The notes: generated by a model not told the origin, from the letters alone. Numbered from the stretch's first letter, positions 1 to 6,376 are shown. The stretch is DNA of 7,726 nt from Candidatus Neomicrothrix sp. UBA672 (GCA_002299135.1 DBNM01000085.1:1976-9701), one strand, 5' to 3'. Made by a program: numbers and translations.

Positions 1-30
1 TGACGATCAAGTAACTGACGATCAAACTAC
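1..30 (+). repeat. 15-bp imperfect tandem repeat inside the rpsQ N-terminal extension
   Basis: Two adjacent 15-base units (1-15 and 16-30) share the first ten bases, TGACGATCAA, and 12 of 15 bases overall. A degenerate third unit (31-45) follows. In frame they encode DDQVT, DDQTT and SDEII. The period is a multiple of three, so copy-number change would lengthen or shorten the S17 tail without shifting frame. More copies may lie upstream of the window. Confidence 0.7.
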
Positions 31-304
31 TAGTGATGAAATTATTTCAACAAGAATCAATAGACGTAAAGTGCGTGAAGGTTTGGTTGTTTCTGTAGTG
101 CAAGATAAAACTGCAGTTGTAGAGACTATTGACAGGGTTCGTCATCGTAGATATGGGAAAACAGTTCAACGCACTAAAAAGCTTCAAGCACATGATGAAG
201 ATAATCAATTAAGCGTTGGAGATCGTGTACGAATTCAAGAAACTCGACCTTTGTCAAAAACAAAGCGTTGGAGACTTGTTGAAGTTCTAGAGAGGGCGAA
301 GTAA
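2..304 (+). CDS. rpsQ: 30S ribosomal protein S17, 5'-partial, with acidic N-terminal extension
   Basis: S17 is a primary 16S rRNA-binding protein of the small subunit with an OB fold. The family core is clear from NRRKVREGLVVS through DKTAVVE, HRRYGK and TKKLQAHDE to the C-terminal ETRPLSKTKRWR and VLERAK. A GTG at base 71 would give 77 residues, but it would cut off the conserved RRK stretch just before it. The frame stays open to the window edge with no ATG, GTG or TTG between base 2 and 71, so the true start lies upstream. The visible extension is acidic and repetitive (DDQVT, DDQTT, SDEII), as expected for the variable N-terminal tails of actinobacterial S17. The usual DKM before DKT is replaced by VVQ. 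The stop overlaps the rplN start by one base (TAATG). The identification is secure; the full N-terminus cannot be seen. Confidence 0.95.
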   Translation, partial: DDQVTDDQTTSDEIISTRINRRKVREGLVVSVVQDKTAVVETIDRVRHRRYGKTVQRTKKLQAHDEDNQLSVGDRVRIQETRPLSKTKRWRLVEVLERAK

Positions 305-672
305 TGATTCAGCAGGAAAGCCGGCTAAAGGTGGCTGACAATTCAGGAGCTCGCGAAGTCTTGTGTATCAAGGTTTTAGGAGGGACTAGGCGTAGGTACG
401 CGTCTGTTGGGGATGTTTTTACAGCGACTGTAAAAGATGCAAATCCTGGAGCTGCAGTGAAAAAAGGTGAAGTTGTCAAGTGCGTAGTGGTTCGTACCGC
501 CAAGGAGTCTCGACGCTTGGATGGTTCTTATATACGTTTTGATGAGAATGCTGCCGTATTGATAGATGATCAAAATCAGCCAAGAGGAACGCGTATTTTT
601 GGCCCGGTTGGTAGGGAACTGCGAGAGAAAAAATTTATGAGAATTGTTTCTCTCGCACCAGAGGTAATTTAG
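304..672 (+). CDS. rplN: 50S ribosomal protein L14
   Basis: L14 binds 23S rRNA and lies at the subunit interface. The 122-residue length is the family norm. The start MIQQESRLKVADNSGA, the central KKGEVVKCVVVRT (residues 53-65), GSYIRFDENAAVLI (74-87) and RGTRIFGPVGREL (94-106) are the conserved family blocks. The ATG overlaps the rpsQ stop by one base. AGAGGG (291-296) sits 7 bases before it as SD sequence. The stop TAG directly abuts the rplX ATG. The last fifth of the gene contains a long RNA hairpin (620-657), annotated separately. Confidence 0.98.
   Translation: MIQQESRLKVADNSGAREVLCIKVLGGTRRRYASVGDVFTATVKDANPGAAVKKGEVVKCVVVRTAKESRRLDGSYIRFDENAAVLIDDQNQPRGTRIFGPVGRELREKKFMRIVSLAPEVI
620..657 (+). 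other. Long RNA hairpin at the 3' end of rplN, just before the rplX ribosome-binding site
   Basis: Bases 620-630 (TGCGAGAGAAA) are perfectly complementary to 647-657 (TTTCTCTCGCA), giving 11 bp. After one A-G mismatch (631/646) the stem continues with four A-T/T-A pairs (632-635 with 642-645) and a U-G pair (636/641), closing on a four-base loop ATGA (637-640). The rplX SD sequence (AGAGG, 660-664) begins two bases after the stem. There is no T-run, so it does not look like an intrinsic terminator. The complementarity is seen directly; a role in processing, stability or spacing of ribosomes is inference. Confidence 0.6.
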
Positions 673-987
673 ATGAAAATAAAAAAAGGTGATCAGGTCA
701 GAGTTTTGGCAGGAAAAGATAAGGGTCGTGAAGGTGAAATAAGCCGTGTTATCCCTCAACGAAATTTAGTGATTATTGAAGGAGTTAACCAAGTTAAACG
801 CCATCAAAAAGCTACATCAGAGACAATGCAGGGCGGCATAATTGACAAAACCATGCCTATTGATGTTTCAAATGTGGCACTGTTAAGTCCATCTGATGGT
901 AAGCCGACACGAGTTGGTTATCGACTTAGCGAATCCGGAGAAAAAGTACGAGTATGTAAACGAACAGGAGTTGATCTAGATGGTTGA
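673..987 (+). CDS. rplX: 50S ribosomal protein L24
   Basis: L24 is one of the assembly-initiating proteins that bind the 5' end of 23S rRNA. The N-terminal KOW motif is clear at residues 4-32 (KKGDQVRVLAGKDKGREGEI and onward), followed by the family's GVNQVKRHQK and IIDKTMPIDVSNVALL blocks. The 104-residue length is normal. The ATG follows the rplN TAG with no gap and is served by AGAGG at 660-664, 8 bases upstream. The end overlaps rplE by 8 bases, so the two are probably translationally coupled. Confidence 0.97.
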   Translation: MKIKKGDQVRVLAGKDKGREGEISRVIPQRNLVIIEGVNQVKRHQKATSETMQGGIIDKTMPIDVSNVALLSPSDGKPTRVGYRLSESGEKVRVCKRTGVDLDG

Positions 988-1000
988 GACTAAAACTCCT
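966..1000 (+). promoter_or_regulatory. Candidate SD-sequestering hairpin over the rplE start
   Basis: AGGAGTT (966-972), which contains the rplE SD sequence, is perfectly complementary to AACTCCT (994-1000) inside the rplE coding region. The 21-base loop carries the ATG at 980. In Escherichia coli, S8 represses the spc operon by binding mRNA at the rplE start, so the position is suggestive. I do not recognise the S8-binding core motif here, so coupling to rplX translation is an equally good explanation. Confidence 0.35.
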
Positions 1001-1546
1001 TTCGGTCTCCGACAAAGGTATGAAACTGAGTTGCGAGGAGCCCTGCAAGCAGAACTTGGATTATCGAATACGATGCAAGTTCCTAAATTGGTCAAAGTAG
1101 TTGTAAACATGGGTGTTGGTGAAGCAGCTCAACAGTCGAAGGTTCTTGATGGAGCCTTAGCTGACTTGGAATTGATTACGGGTCAAAAACCTATCATCAC
1201 AAAAGCCAAGACTTCAATTTCAAATTTTCGACTTCGTGAAGGTCAAGCTATTGGAGCTAAGACCACGCTTAGAGGAAATAGAATGTATGAATTTTTAGAT
1301 CGACTTATGAATCTTGCTATACCTAGAGTCCGAGACTTTAGAGGTTGCAGTGTGAAGGCCTTTGATGGCAATGGAAATTACACACTGGGTGTTACTGAGC
1401 AACTTATTTTTCCAGAAATTGACTATGACAAAATTGACCGTGTGCGAGGTATGGATATAACTATCGTTACCTCAGCATCTGATGATATGGGAGGAAGGGC
1501 TTTACTTACAGCTCTTGGCTTCCCATTTCGAGTGGAGGCTTCCTAG
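980..1546 (+). CDS. rplE: 50S ribosomal protein L5
   Basis: L5 binds 5S rRNA and the P-site tRNA region in the central protuberance. Family blocks are visible: PKLVKVVVNMGVGEA (residues 35-49), GQKPIITKAKTSISNF, VRDFRG, GNGNYTLGVTEQ followed by FPEIDYDKID, and GMDITIVT. The C-terminus ALLTALGFPF is typical. At 188 residues the length is normal. The ATG lies within the rplX end (8-base overlap), with AGGAG at 966-970, 9 bases upstream. The stop overlaps the rpsN GTG start by one base (TAGTG). Confidence 0.98.
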   Translation: MVETKTPFGLRQRYETELRGALQAELGLSNTMQVPKLVKVVVNMGVGEAAQQSKVLDGALADLELITGQKPIITKAKTSISNFRLREGQAIGAKTTLRGNRMYEFLDRLMNLAIPRVRDFRGCSVKAFDGNGNYTLGVTEQLIFPEIDYDKIDRVRGMDITIVTSASDDMGGRALLTALGFPFRVEAS

Positions 1547-1731
1547 TGGCTAAAAAAGCTTTAGTGAACAAACAAAAGAAAACTCCGAAATTTAAAGTTC
1601 GGGCGTATACGAGATGTGGAAGGTGCGGTAGACCGCGTTCTGTTTACAGAGACTTCGGCCTTTGTCGTGTATGTCTACGTGAAATGGCTTTAGCAGGTGA
1701 AATACCTGGTTTAACCAAATCGAGTTGGTGA
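1546..1731 (+). CDS. rpsN: 30S ribosomal protein S14, zinc-binding (type Z)
   Basis: This is the short, zinc-binding form of S14, a late-assembly protein of the 30S head. At 61 residues it has four metal cysteines as CxxC (24, 27) and CxxC (40, 43), flanked by RCGRPRSVYRDFGLCR. The C-terminus GEIPGLTKSSW is family-typical. The start is GTG overlapping the rplE stop, with GGAGG (1534-1538) 7 bases upstream. That SD sequence can pair with GCTTCC (1518-1523), suggesting dependence on translation of rplE. S14 with cysteines alongside cysteine-free S4 (see rpsD) shows mixed zinc use in one ribosome. Confidence 0.98.
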   Translation: MAKKALVNKQKKTPKFKVRAYTRCGRCGRPRSVYRDFGLCRVCLREMALAGEIPGLTKSSW

Positions 1732-1743
1732 GAGGAGGGCGAT

Positions 1744-2148
1744 ATGACAATGACAGATCCAGTAGCAGACATGCTTACTCGTATACGTAATGCAAATCAA
1801 GCAATGCATGAAGGAGTTGCTATGCCTTCATCAAAACAAAAAATCGCTCTTGCTGATTTATTAAAAGAAGAGGGTTACATAACCGATTTTGATGTAAGTA
1901 CTTCAGAGAGGGCAACAGGTAATGTTTTGTCTATAACAATGAAGTACACAGATTCACGTGAACGTGTGATCAGTGGAATAAAAAGAGTTTCAAAACCAGG
2001 ATTAAGGGTTTACACCAACTCCGACAAAATTCCTCGTGTGCTTGGAGGATTGGGCGTAGCTGTAGTGAGTACAAGTAAAGGACTCATGAGTGATAGAGAG
2101 GCTCGCCGTCGACGTATGGGTGGCGAAATTCTCTGTTATGTCTGGTAA
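1744..2148 (+). CDS. rpsH: 30S ribosomal protein S8
   Basis: S8 binds the central domain of 16S rRNA and, in Escherichia coli, is the translational repressor of the spc operon. The protein starts MTMTDPVADMLTRIRNAN, the form common in Actinobacteria. It carries the signature STSKGLMSDREAR (109-121) and ends GGEILCYVW; 134 residues is normal. Of the two close ATGs (1744 and 1750), the first is preferred because AGGAGG (1733-1738) lies 5 bases before it and the MTMTD start matches relatives. A 12-base gap separates it from rpsN. Confidence 0.98.
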   Translation: MTMTDPVADMLTRIRNANQAMHEGVAMPSSKQKIALADLLKEEGYITDFDVSTSERATGNVLSITMKYTDSRERVISGIKRVSKPGLRVYTNSDKIPRVLGGLGVAVVSTSKGLMSDREARRRRMGGEILCYVW

Positions 2149-2159
2149 GGAGGGGAAAC

Positions 2160-2696
2160 ATGTCGAGAATCGGAAAAGAACCAATTTCTGTCCCATCTGA
2201 TGTACAGGTTTCTATCGAAGGTAGAAGTGTGGGAGTCACTGGCCCAAAAGGATCTTTAGATTTAGATTTGCCGGGTGAAATAAATGTGCGTCAGGAAGAT
2301 GGCACGGTTCTAGTTGAAAGACCCAATGATGATCGAAAAAACAAGGCTTTACATGGGCTTACCAGATCATTAATAAACAATATGGTTATAGGAGTTTCTG
2401 AGGGATTTAAGAAAGAACTTGAAATAGTTGGAGTTGGTTACAGAGCTGCAAAAAGCGGTGATGGTCTTGAATTGCAGCTTGGTTTTAGCCATCCTGTTAA
2501 AGTGAAGGCACCAGATGGCATTACTTTTGATGTACCGGAACCTACCCAAATAATTGTTTCAGGGATAAATAAAGAGGTAGTCGGTCAGGTTGCTGCTGAT
2601 ATTAGAAGTTATCGCAAGCCTGAACCATATAAAGGAAAAGGTATTAGATACGCGGGAGAGTATGTAGCCCGTAAAGCTGGGAAGGCGGCGAAGTGA
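2160..2696 (+). CDS. rplF: 50S ribosomal protein L6
   Basis: L6 binds 23S rRNA near the factor-binding (GTPase) region. Its two duplicated domains are visible: MSRIGKEPISVP with VTGPKGSL in the N-terminal half, and the C-terminal half with LEIVGVGYRA, LGFSHPV and the signature PEPYKGKGIRYAGE. Length (178) is normal. AGGAGG (2148-2153) overlaps the rpsH stop and is 6 bases before the ATG. The gene ends in a GTGA overlap with rplR. Confidence 0.98.
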   Translation: MSRIGKEPISVPSDVQVSIEGRSVGVTGPKGSLDLDLPGEINVRQEDGTVLVERPNDDRKNKALHGLTRSLINNMVIGVSEGFKKELEIVGVGYRAAKSGDGLELQLGFSHPVKVKAPDGITFDVPEPTQIIVSGINKEVVGQVAADIRSYRKPEPYKGKGIRYAGEYVARKAGKAAK

Positions 2697-3052
2697 GCAT
2701 TAAATCTGATAGGCGTGCTGGTCGTCATCGTCGTCATAGACGGATACGTAAATCAGTTTTTGGAACAGAAAGTCGCCCAAGACTAGTTGTATTTAGATCG
2801 AGTAAGCACATCTCTGCACAATTAATAAATGATGAGATTGGTGAGACATTAGTTTCTGCATCTACTCAGCAAGATGGTATTGCAAATGGGGTTCGAGGTA
2901 TTGATGCGGCTATAGAGGTCGGCCGTCAAATCGCAAGCCAAGCTAGTGAAGCGGGTGTTCAAAAAGTAGTTTTTGATCGAAGTGGGTATCGATATCACGG
3001 ACGTGTAGCTGCTTTAGCGGATGCAGCTAGAAAAGAAGGATTGGAGTTCTGA
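2693..3052 (+). CDS. rplR: 50S ribosomal protein L18
   Basis: L18 binds 5S rRNA and docks it on the large subunit together with L5. The arginine- and histidine-rich N-terminus (RRAGRHRRHRRIRK), PRLVVFRSSKHISAQ and the C-terminal FDRSGYRYHGRVAALADAAR (94-113) are the family hallmarks; 119 residues is normal. The GTG start overlaps the rplF stop by four bases (GTGA), a classic coupling arrangement. Only a modest SD sequence (AAGG, 2682-2685) is visible. Confidence 0.97.
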   Translation: MSIKSDRRAGRHRRHRRIRKSVFGTESRPRLVVFRSSKHISAQLINDEIGETLVSASTQQDGIANGVRGIDAAIEVGRQIASQASEAGVQKVVFDRSGYRYHGRVAALADAARKEGLEF

Positions 3053-3648
3053 TGAACGTTGAAACATCAGCTGAGATGATTCCTCTTAGAGAATCACGAG
3101 TGGTTCATATTAATCGTGTTGCCAAAGTTGTGAAGGGCGGTAGACGCTTTTCCTTTACAGCGCTTGTGGTGATCGGAGATGGTGCGGGTCGAGTTGGCCT
3201 CGGTTATGGAAAAGCAAAAGAAGTACCTTTGGCAATTCAAAAAGGTACTGAAGAGGCAAAACGAAATGTTTTTTCTGTTCCTATGGCAGGAAGCACAATA
3301 ATTCACAAGATTGAGGGCGTGATGGGAGCAGGACGTGTTTTGCTACAACCTGCAGCTCCAGGTACTGGAGTTATAGCAGGAGGCGCAGCGCGTGCCGTGC
3401 TAGAGGAAGCTGGGATACAAGATGTCTTATGTAAATCTTTAGGTTCCGCCAATCATATAAATGTGGCTAGGGCTACTATTGCAGGTCTTAAAGGTTTACG
3501 ACGACCTGATGAAATTGCAGCGATGAGAGGAATTCCCGCTGAGGATTTTGTGCCCAAAGCTCTTTTAGATGCATATCAAAGAGCTGAAGCAGGGATAGGA
3601 AAACCTGACCCTTCAGCATCAGATTCCTTGGAGAATAATGATGAATAG
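3052..3648 (+). CDS. rpsE: 30S ribosomal protein S5
   Basis: S5 acts in decoding accuracy and mRNA unwinding at the entry channel. The S5 N-terminal double-stranded RNA-binding domain is clear (residues 14-80: RESRVVHINRVAKVVKGGRR, then ALVVIGDGAGRVGLGYGKAKE). The C-terminal domain follows (GRVLLQPAAPGTGVIAGGAARAV, 95-117; KSLGSANHINVARAT, 128-142). The acidic, serine-rich tail ending SLENNDE is variable in the family. The ATG overlaps the rplR stop by one base, with GGAG (3043-3046) 5 bases upstream. CTGATG (3049-3054), which contains the start, can pair with CATCAG (3065-3070). Length 198. Confidence 0.98.
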   Translation: MNVETSAEMIPLRESRVVHINRVAKVVKGGRRFSFTALVVIGDGAGRVGLGYGKAKEVPLAIQKGTEEAKRNVFSVPMAGSTIIHKIEGVMGAGRVLLQPAAPGTGVIAGGAARAVLEEAGIQDVLCKSLGSANHINVARATIAGLKGLRRPDEIAAMRGIPAEDFVPKALLDAYQRAEAGIGKPDPSASDSLENNDE

Positions 3649-3838
3649 TGATTCTGGTTTAAAGCTACGAGTAAGACAAACAAGGTCTTCCATCGGAACG
3701 AAACCTAAACAACGTGGCACCCTTAGAGCTTTAGGTTTAGGTCGTATAGGAAAAGTCAACACTCTTCCTGATAGACCTGAAATAAGAGGAATGTTGGCTC
3801 GAGTACCTCATTTGGTGGAAGTACAGGAGGTTAAATGA
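3641..3838 (+). CDS. rpmD: 50S ribosomal protein L30
   Basis: L30 is a small 23S rRNA-binding protein of the large subunit. The family pattern is visible in LKLRVRQTRSSIG, RGTLRALGLGRIG and MLARVPHLVEVQE. Two adjacent ATGs (3638 and 3641) are possible starts. I chose the second because GGAG (3630-3633) is 7 bases before it but only 4 before the first; the difference is one methionine. The gene overlaps the end of rpsE by 8 bases. The roughly 65-residue length is normal for bacterial L30. Confidence 0.95.
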   Translation: MNSDSGLKLRVRQTRSSIGTKPKQRGTLRALGLGRIGKVNTLPDRPEIRGMLARVPHLVEVQEVK

Positions 3839-3839
3839 T

Positions 3840-4325
3840 ATGAAAGTTCATGATTTGTCCCCAGCAGCTGGTTCGAAACGTCGTTCTAAAAGAGTGGCTA
3901 GAGGTATTGCTGGTAAAGGCGGCAAGACTGCAGGCCGTGGTATGAAAGGCCAAAAGGCGCGTAGTAAAGTTCCAGCAGGTTTTGAAGGTGGCCAGATGCC
4001 ATTCGCTCAGAGAATTCCAAAATTAAAAGGTTTCAATAATCCTTTTAGAGTTGAATATCAAGCGGTTAATTTGGACACAATTGAAGAATCTGGACTTACG
4101 GAAATCAGTCCTGAAACTCTTTACGATCGAGGTCTAATTGCTAAGAAGTCTTTAGTTAAAGTATTAGGCAGGGGCGAAATTAAACGTGCTGTTAATGTTC
4201 ACACACATGCTATTTCTGCTTCTGCTGAAGCAGCTATAACCAGCGCGGGTGGCTCAGTGGAGAAATTAGATCTACCATTCTCTATAAGGCCAGCTGCTAA
4301 AGGTAACGCTTTAACAAATCGATGA
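3840..4325 (+). CDS. rplO: 50S ribosomal protein L15
   Basis: L15 is a 23S rRNA-binding protein needed in large-subunit assembly. The glycine- and lysine-rich N-terminal tail (KGGKTAGRGMKGQKAR, 26-41), GFEGGQMPFAQRIPKLKGF (47-65) and NPFRVEYQAVNLD place it firmly. The C-terminal globular part has LGRGEI (109-113 region) and the SASAEAAITSAGGSV block. The invariant-looking GTKGQ is GMKGQ here. The start has a strong AGGAGG (3825-3830) 9 bases upstream. A 42-base gap follows before secY, the largest so far in the window. Length 161. Confidence 0.97.
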   Translation: MKVHDLSPAAGSKRRSKRVARGIAGKGGKTAGRGMKGQKARSKVPAGFEGGQMPFAQRIPKLKGFNNPFRVEYQAVNLDTIEESGLTEISPETLYDRGLIAKKSLVKVLGRGEIKRAVNVHTHAISASAEAAITSAGGSVEKLDLPFSIRPAAKGNALTNR

Positions 4326-4339
4326 TGTTTATTTATAAA
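4311..4339 (+). promoter_or_regulatory. Candidate sigma70-type internal promoter for secY
   Basis: TTAACA (4311-4316) matches five of six bases of the -35 consensus. TATAAA (4334-4339) matches five of six of the -10, with an ideal 17-base spacer. Transcription would start near 4346, about 20 bases before the secY start, leaving its SD sequence (4358-4361) in the transcript. The -35 lies inside the last codons of rplO. It sits exactly at the widest gap before secY, which favours it over chance, but the DNA is AT-rich. Confidence 0.5.
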
Positions 4340-4367
4340 AAGGAATTATTTGTGAACGGAGAAATCC

Positions 4368-5696
4368 TTGCTTAAAAGCATGTTGAATATGTTCCGTGTA
4401 GGGGATTTAAGGAAGAGGATTCTATTTACTCTTCTAATGATCCTCCTTTATAGGATTGGGGCTTTTGTTCCGGCACCTGGCATTGATGTAGAACAAGTAC
4501 AACTCTTGAGGGATAGAGCAAATCAAGGTGGGGTTTTAGCCTTTTTGCAGCTTTTTTCAGGAGGATCGTTAACTAGTTTTGCTGTTTTCGCTCTAGGAGT
4601 AATGCCATATATAACTGCTTCAATCATTATGCAGGTTCTTGGGGTTGTTGTACCTCGAATAGAACAATGGCAACAGCAGGGTGCGGTTGGTCAGAGAAAA
4701 ATAACACAGTGGACTAGGTATATGACAGTAATTATTGCAGTCATTCAATCCACTAGTTTCGCCTTTTTGTTTAACGACAGTGGTAATTCAATCAGTGGTT
4801 CCTCCGGTGCTAATCTTCTACCCAATTTTCACATTGGAACAGTAAGTGTTGTAGTTCTTACTTTGACTGCAGGAACGGCTCTTCTTATGTGGATGGGAGA
4901 GTTAATTACACAAAAAGGCATTGGTAATGGAATGTCTTTATTGATAATGATTTCGATTATTAGTAGTTTCCCAGCTCAAGGTTCGCTCATACACGCTGAA
5001 AATGGCTTAGTGGCTCTCGTAGTTGTCCTTACTGTTTTGATTAGCATTATTGCTGTAGTGGTTTTTGTTGAACAAGGTCAAAGACGGATACCAGTTCAGT
5101 TCGCAAAACGTGTTGTAGGACGGCGCATGTATGGAGGTCAAAACACTTACATTCCTTTGAAGGTAAACCAATCAGGAGTTATACCGATAATTTTTGCATC
5201 TTCTATTCTTTATTTGCCTGTTCTTATAGCTGCGGCTTTACCTTGGGATGGTTTTAGAAGTTGGGTAGATAATAATCTTGCTCAACCAGATAATGTGTTC
5301 TACTTTGCAATAACAGGTCTTTTAGTAGTTGGTTTTGCCTATTTTTATACAGCCATTACTTTTGACCCGGTTCGTCAAGCAGACACAATAAGGAAACAGG
5401 GCGGTTTCGTTCCTGGTATTCGTCCGGGTTATCAAACTGAAAGATATCTAGCAAAGATCTTGTCTCGAATTACTCTTCCAGGAGCTTTGTTTTTGGCATC
5501 CGTTGCACTTATTCCGTCAATTCTTATAAACGTATTTTTAGACACCACTTCAGGTGTTGGGTCTTCTTCTTCGGGTGCAAGCGGTTTTGGGTTTGTAGGC
5601 ATTTCAATACTTATTGCTTCGGGGGTCGCTTTGGAAACTATGAAGCAGGTTGATTCCCAGCTTACGATGAGAAACTACGAGGGTTTCTTGAAGTAG
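4368..5696 (+). CDS. secY: Preprotein translocase subunit SecY
   Basis: SecY is the channel of the SecYEG translocon in the cytoplasmic membrane. The 442 residues show ten hydrophobic segments (roughly 18-36, 70-92, 115-136, 156-178, 186-202, 213-235, 270-291, 311-331, 368-390, 408-427). Hallmarks include GGSLTSFAVFALGVMPYITASI after TM1, QKGIGNG (182-188), the TM6-TM7 loop with QRRIPVQFAKR, and the long cytoplasmic loop with the PGIRPG motif (349-354). The C-terminal segment carries VDSQLTMRNYEGFLK. The start is TTG: GGAG (4358-4361) lies 6 bases before it, and MLKSMLNMFRVGDLR matches the usual N-terminus. An internal ATG at 4380 would lose four residues. Its location after rplO is conserved. 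Confidence 0.98.
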   Translation: MLKSMLNMFRVGDLRKRILFTLLMILLYRIGAFVPAPGIDVEQVQLLRDRANQGGVLAFLQLFSGGSLTSFAVFALGVMPYITASIIMQVLGVVVPRIEQWQQQGAVGQRKITQWTRYMTVIIAVIQSTSFAFLFNDSGNSISGSSGANLLPNFHIGTVSVVVLTLTAGTALLMWMGELITQKGIGNGMSLLIMISIISSFPAQGSLIHAENGLVALVVVLTVLISIIAVVVFVEQGQRRIPVQFAKRVVGRRMYGGQNTYIPLKVNQSGVIPIIFASSILYLPVLIAAALPWDGFRSWVDNNLAQPDNVFYFAITGLLVVGFAYFYTAITFDPVRQADTIRKQGGFVPGIRPGYQTERYLAKILSRITLPGALFLASVALIPSILINVFLDTTSGVGSSSSGASGFGFVGISILIASGVALETMKQVDSQLTMRNYEGFLK

Positions 5697-5712
5697 TTCT
5701 TGCTTCAAGAAA
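5684..5712 (+). promoter_or_regulatory. Perfect 10-bp hairpin spanning the secY stop and ending at the adk start
   Basis: TTTCTTGAAG (5684-5693) is the exact reverse complement of CTTCAAGAAA (5703-5712). The nine-base loop contains the secY TAG (5694-5696), and the stem ends immediately before the adk ATG (5713). A nested alternative, TTCTTG (5697-5702) with CAAGAA (5706-5711), could compete. No SD sequence for adk is visible. Ribosomes finishing secY would melt the stem, so translational coupling is the simplest reading. There is no T-tract after the stem to suggest termination. Confidence 0.6.
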
Positions 5713-6291
5713 ATGGAAAATTTGCGTTTAGTAATTCTCGGTCGGCAAGGTTCTGGAAAAGGAACTCAGTGTTTGAGATTAAGTGAGTCGTATGGAACTA
5801 TTCACATTTCAACAGGAGATATATTGCGCTCAGCTGTTGCGACACAGACCGAATTAGGTAAAAAGGCGAAACTAATAATGGATGCGGGTGATCTTGTACC
5901 TGACGAAATCATCAACGGGATTGTTGCTGAGCGTATTGAAATGAAAGACGTGTTAGAAAGCGGTTTTATTTTGGATGGATATCCGAGAACTTCAGCTCAG
6001 GCTCAGGCTTTAGAGGGAGAGTTGCTTTCAAAAGGGTTAAGTTTAGATCTGGCAATCAATCTAGAAGTCCCTGTCGATGAGGTGACTCAACGAATGTTGG
6101 ATAGATCCCGTGCAGATGATACTGAGGAAGCAATAATACGTCGTCTTGAAATTTACGAAAATGAGACAGCTCCTCTTTTGAAATGGTTCGAAGAGCGGAA
6201 CAATTTGGTGGTTGTAGACGGATTAGGAACTGAAGATGAGGTTTTTTCCCGTTTACAAAAGGTTATTGATGGGGTAATTAGTGGAAAATGA
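5713..6291 (+). CDS. adk: Adenylate kinase, short-LID form
   Basis: It catalyses ATP + AMP = 2 ADP in the cytoplasm. The P-loop is GRQGSGKGT (10-18), with RQ in place of the more common PP. The AMP-binding part has STGD (33-36) followed by R39, and DGYPRT (88-93). The LID is short, with no zinc-finger insertion: R127, then RADD (133-136) and RR (143-144) before LEIYENET. At 192 residues this is the short form, seen for example in mycobacteria. All expected arginines appear present. No SD sequence precedes the ATG; the upstream bases are locked in a hairpin with the end of secY. The usual neighbour map is absent downstream. Confidence 0.97.
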   Translation: MENLRLVILGRQGSGKGTQCLRLSESYGTIHISTGDILRSAVATQTELGKKAKLIMDAGDLVPDEIINGIVAERIEMKDVLESGFILDGYPRTSAQAQALEGELLSKGLSLDLAINLEVPVDEVTQRMLDRSRADDTEEAIIRRLEIYENETAPLLKWFEERNNLVVVDGLGTEDEVFSRLQKVIDGVISGK

Positions 6292-6303
6292 ATTAAATAC
6301 AGT

Positions 6304-6316
6304 ACCCCTTAGGGGT
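6304..6316 (+). terminator. Short GC hairpin after adk, possible weak terminator or processing site
   Basis: ACCCC (6304-6308) pairs perfectly with GGGGT (6312-6316) around a three-base loop, TTA, starting 13 bases after the adk stop. It is followed by TTGGACG rather than a run of T, so it does not meet the usual intrinsic-terminator pattern. It could still pause polymerase or protect the 3' end of the secY-adk message. Confidence 0.25.
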
Positions 6317-6376
6317 TGGACGCTTCTTAGCTCTCGGGTAGATTTATTAGTCGGCTCTTTACTGTGTTGTCTAGTC

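Noticed and set aside
71..304. rpsQ starting at the GTG at 71.
   Set aside because: It excludes the conserved RRK segment just upstream, and the frame stays open to the window edge.
379..386. A strong SD-like sequence (TTAGGAGGG) inside rplN.
   Set aside because: No start codon follows at a useful distance; it is explained by codons for a conserved Leu-Gly-Gly.
376..759. A minus-strand open frame of 127 codons across rplN and rplX.
   Set aside because: It lies wholly antisense to two certain ribosomal protein genes and its product has no recognisable pattern, so it is a shadow frame.
1714..1729. A 5-bp hairpin (ACCAA with TTGGT) at the rpsN stop.
   Set aside because: Short, does not cover the rpsH SD sequence, and is easily expected by chance.
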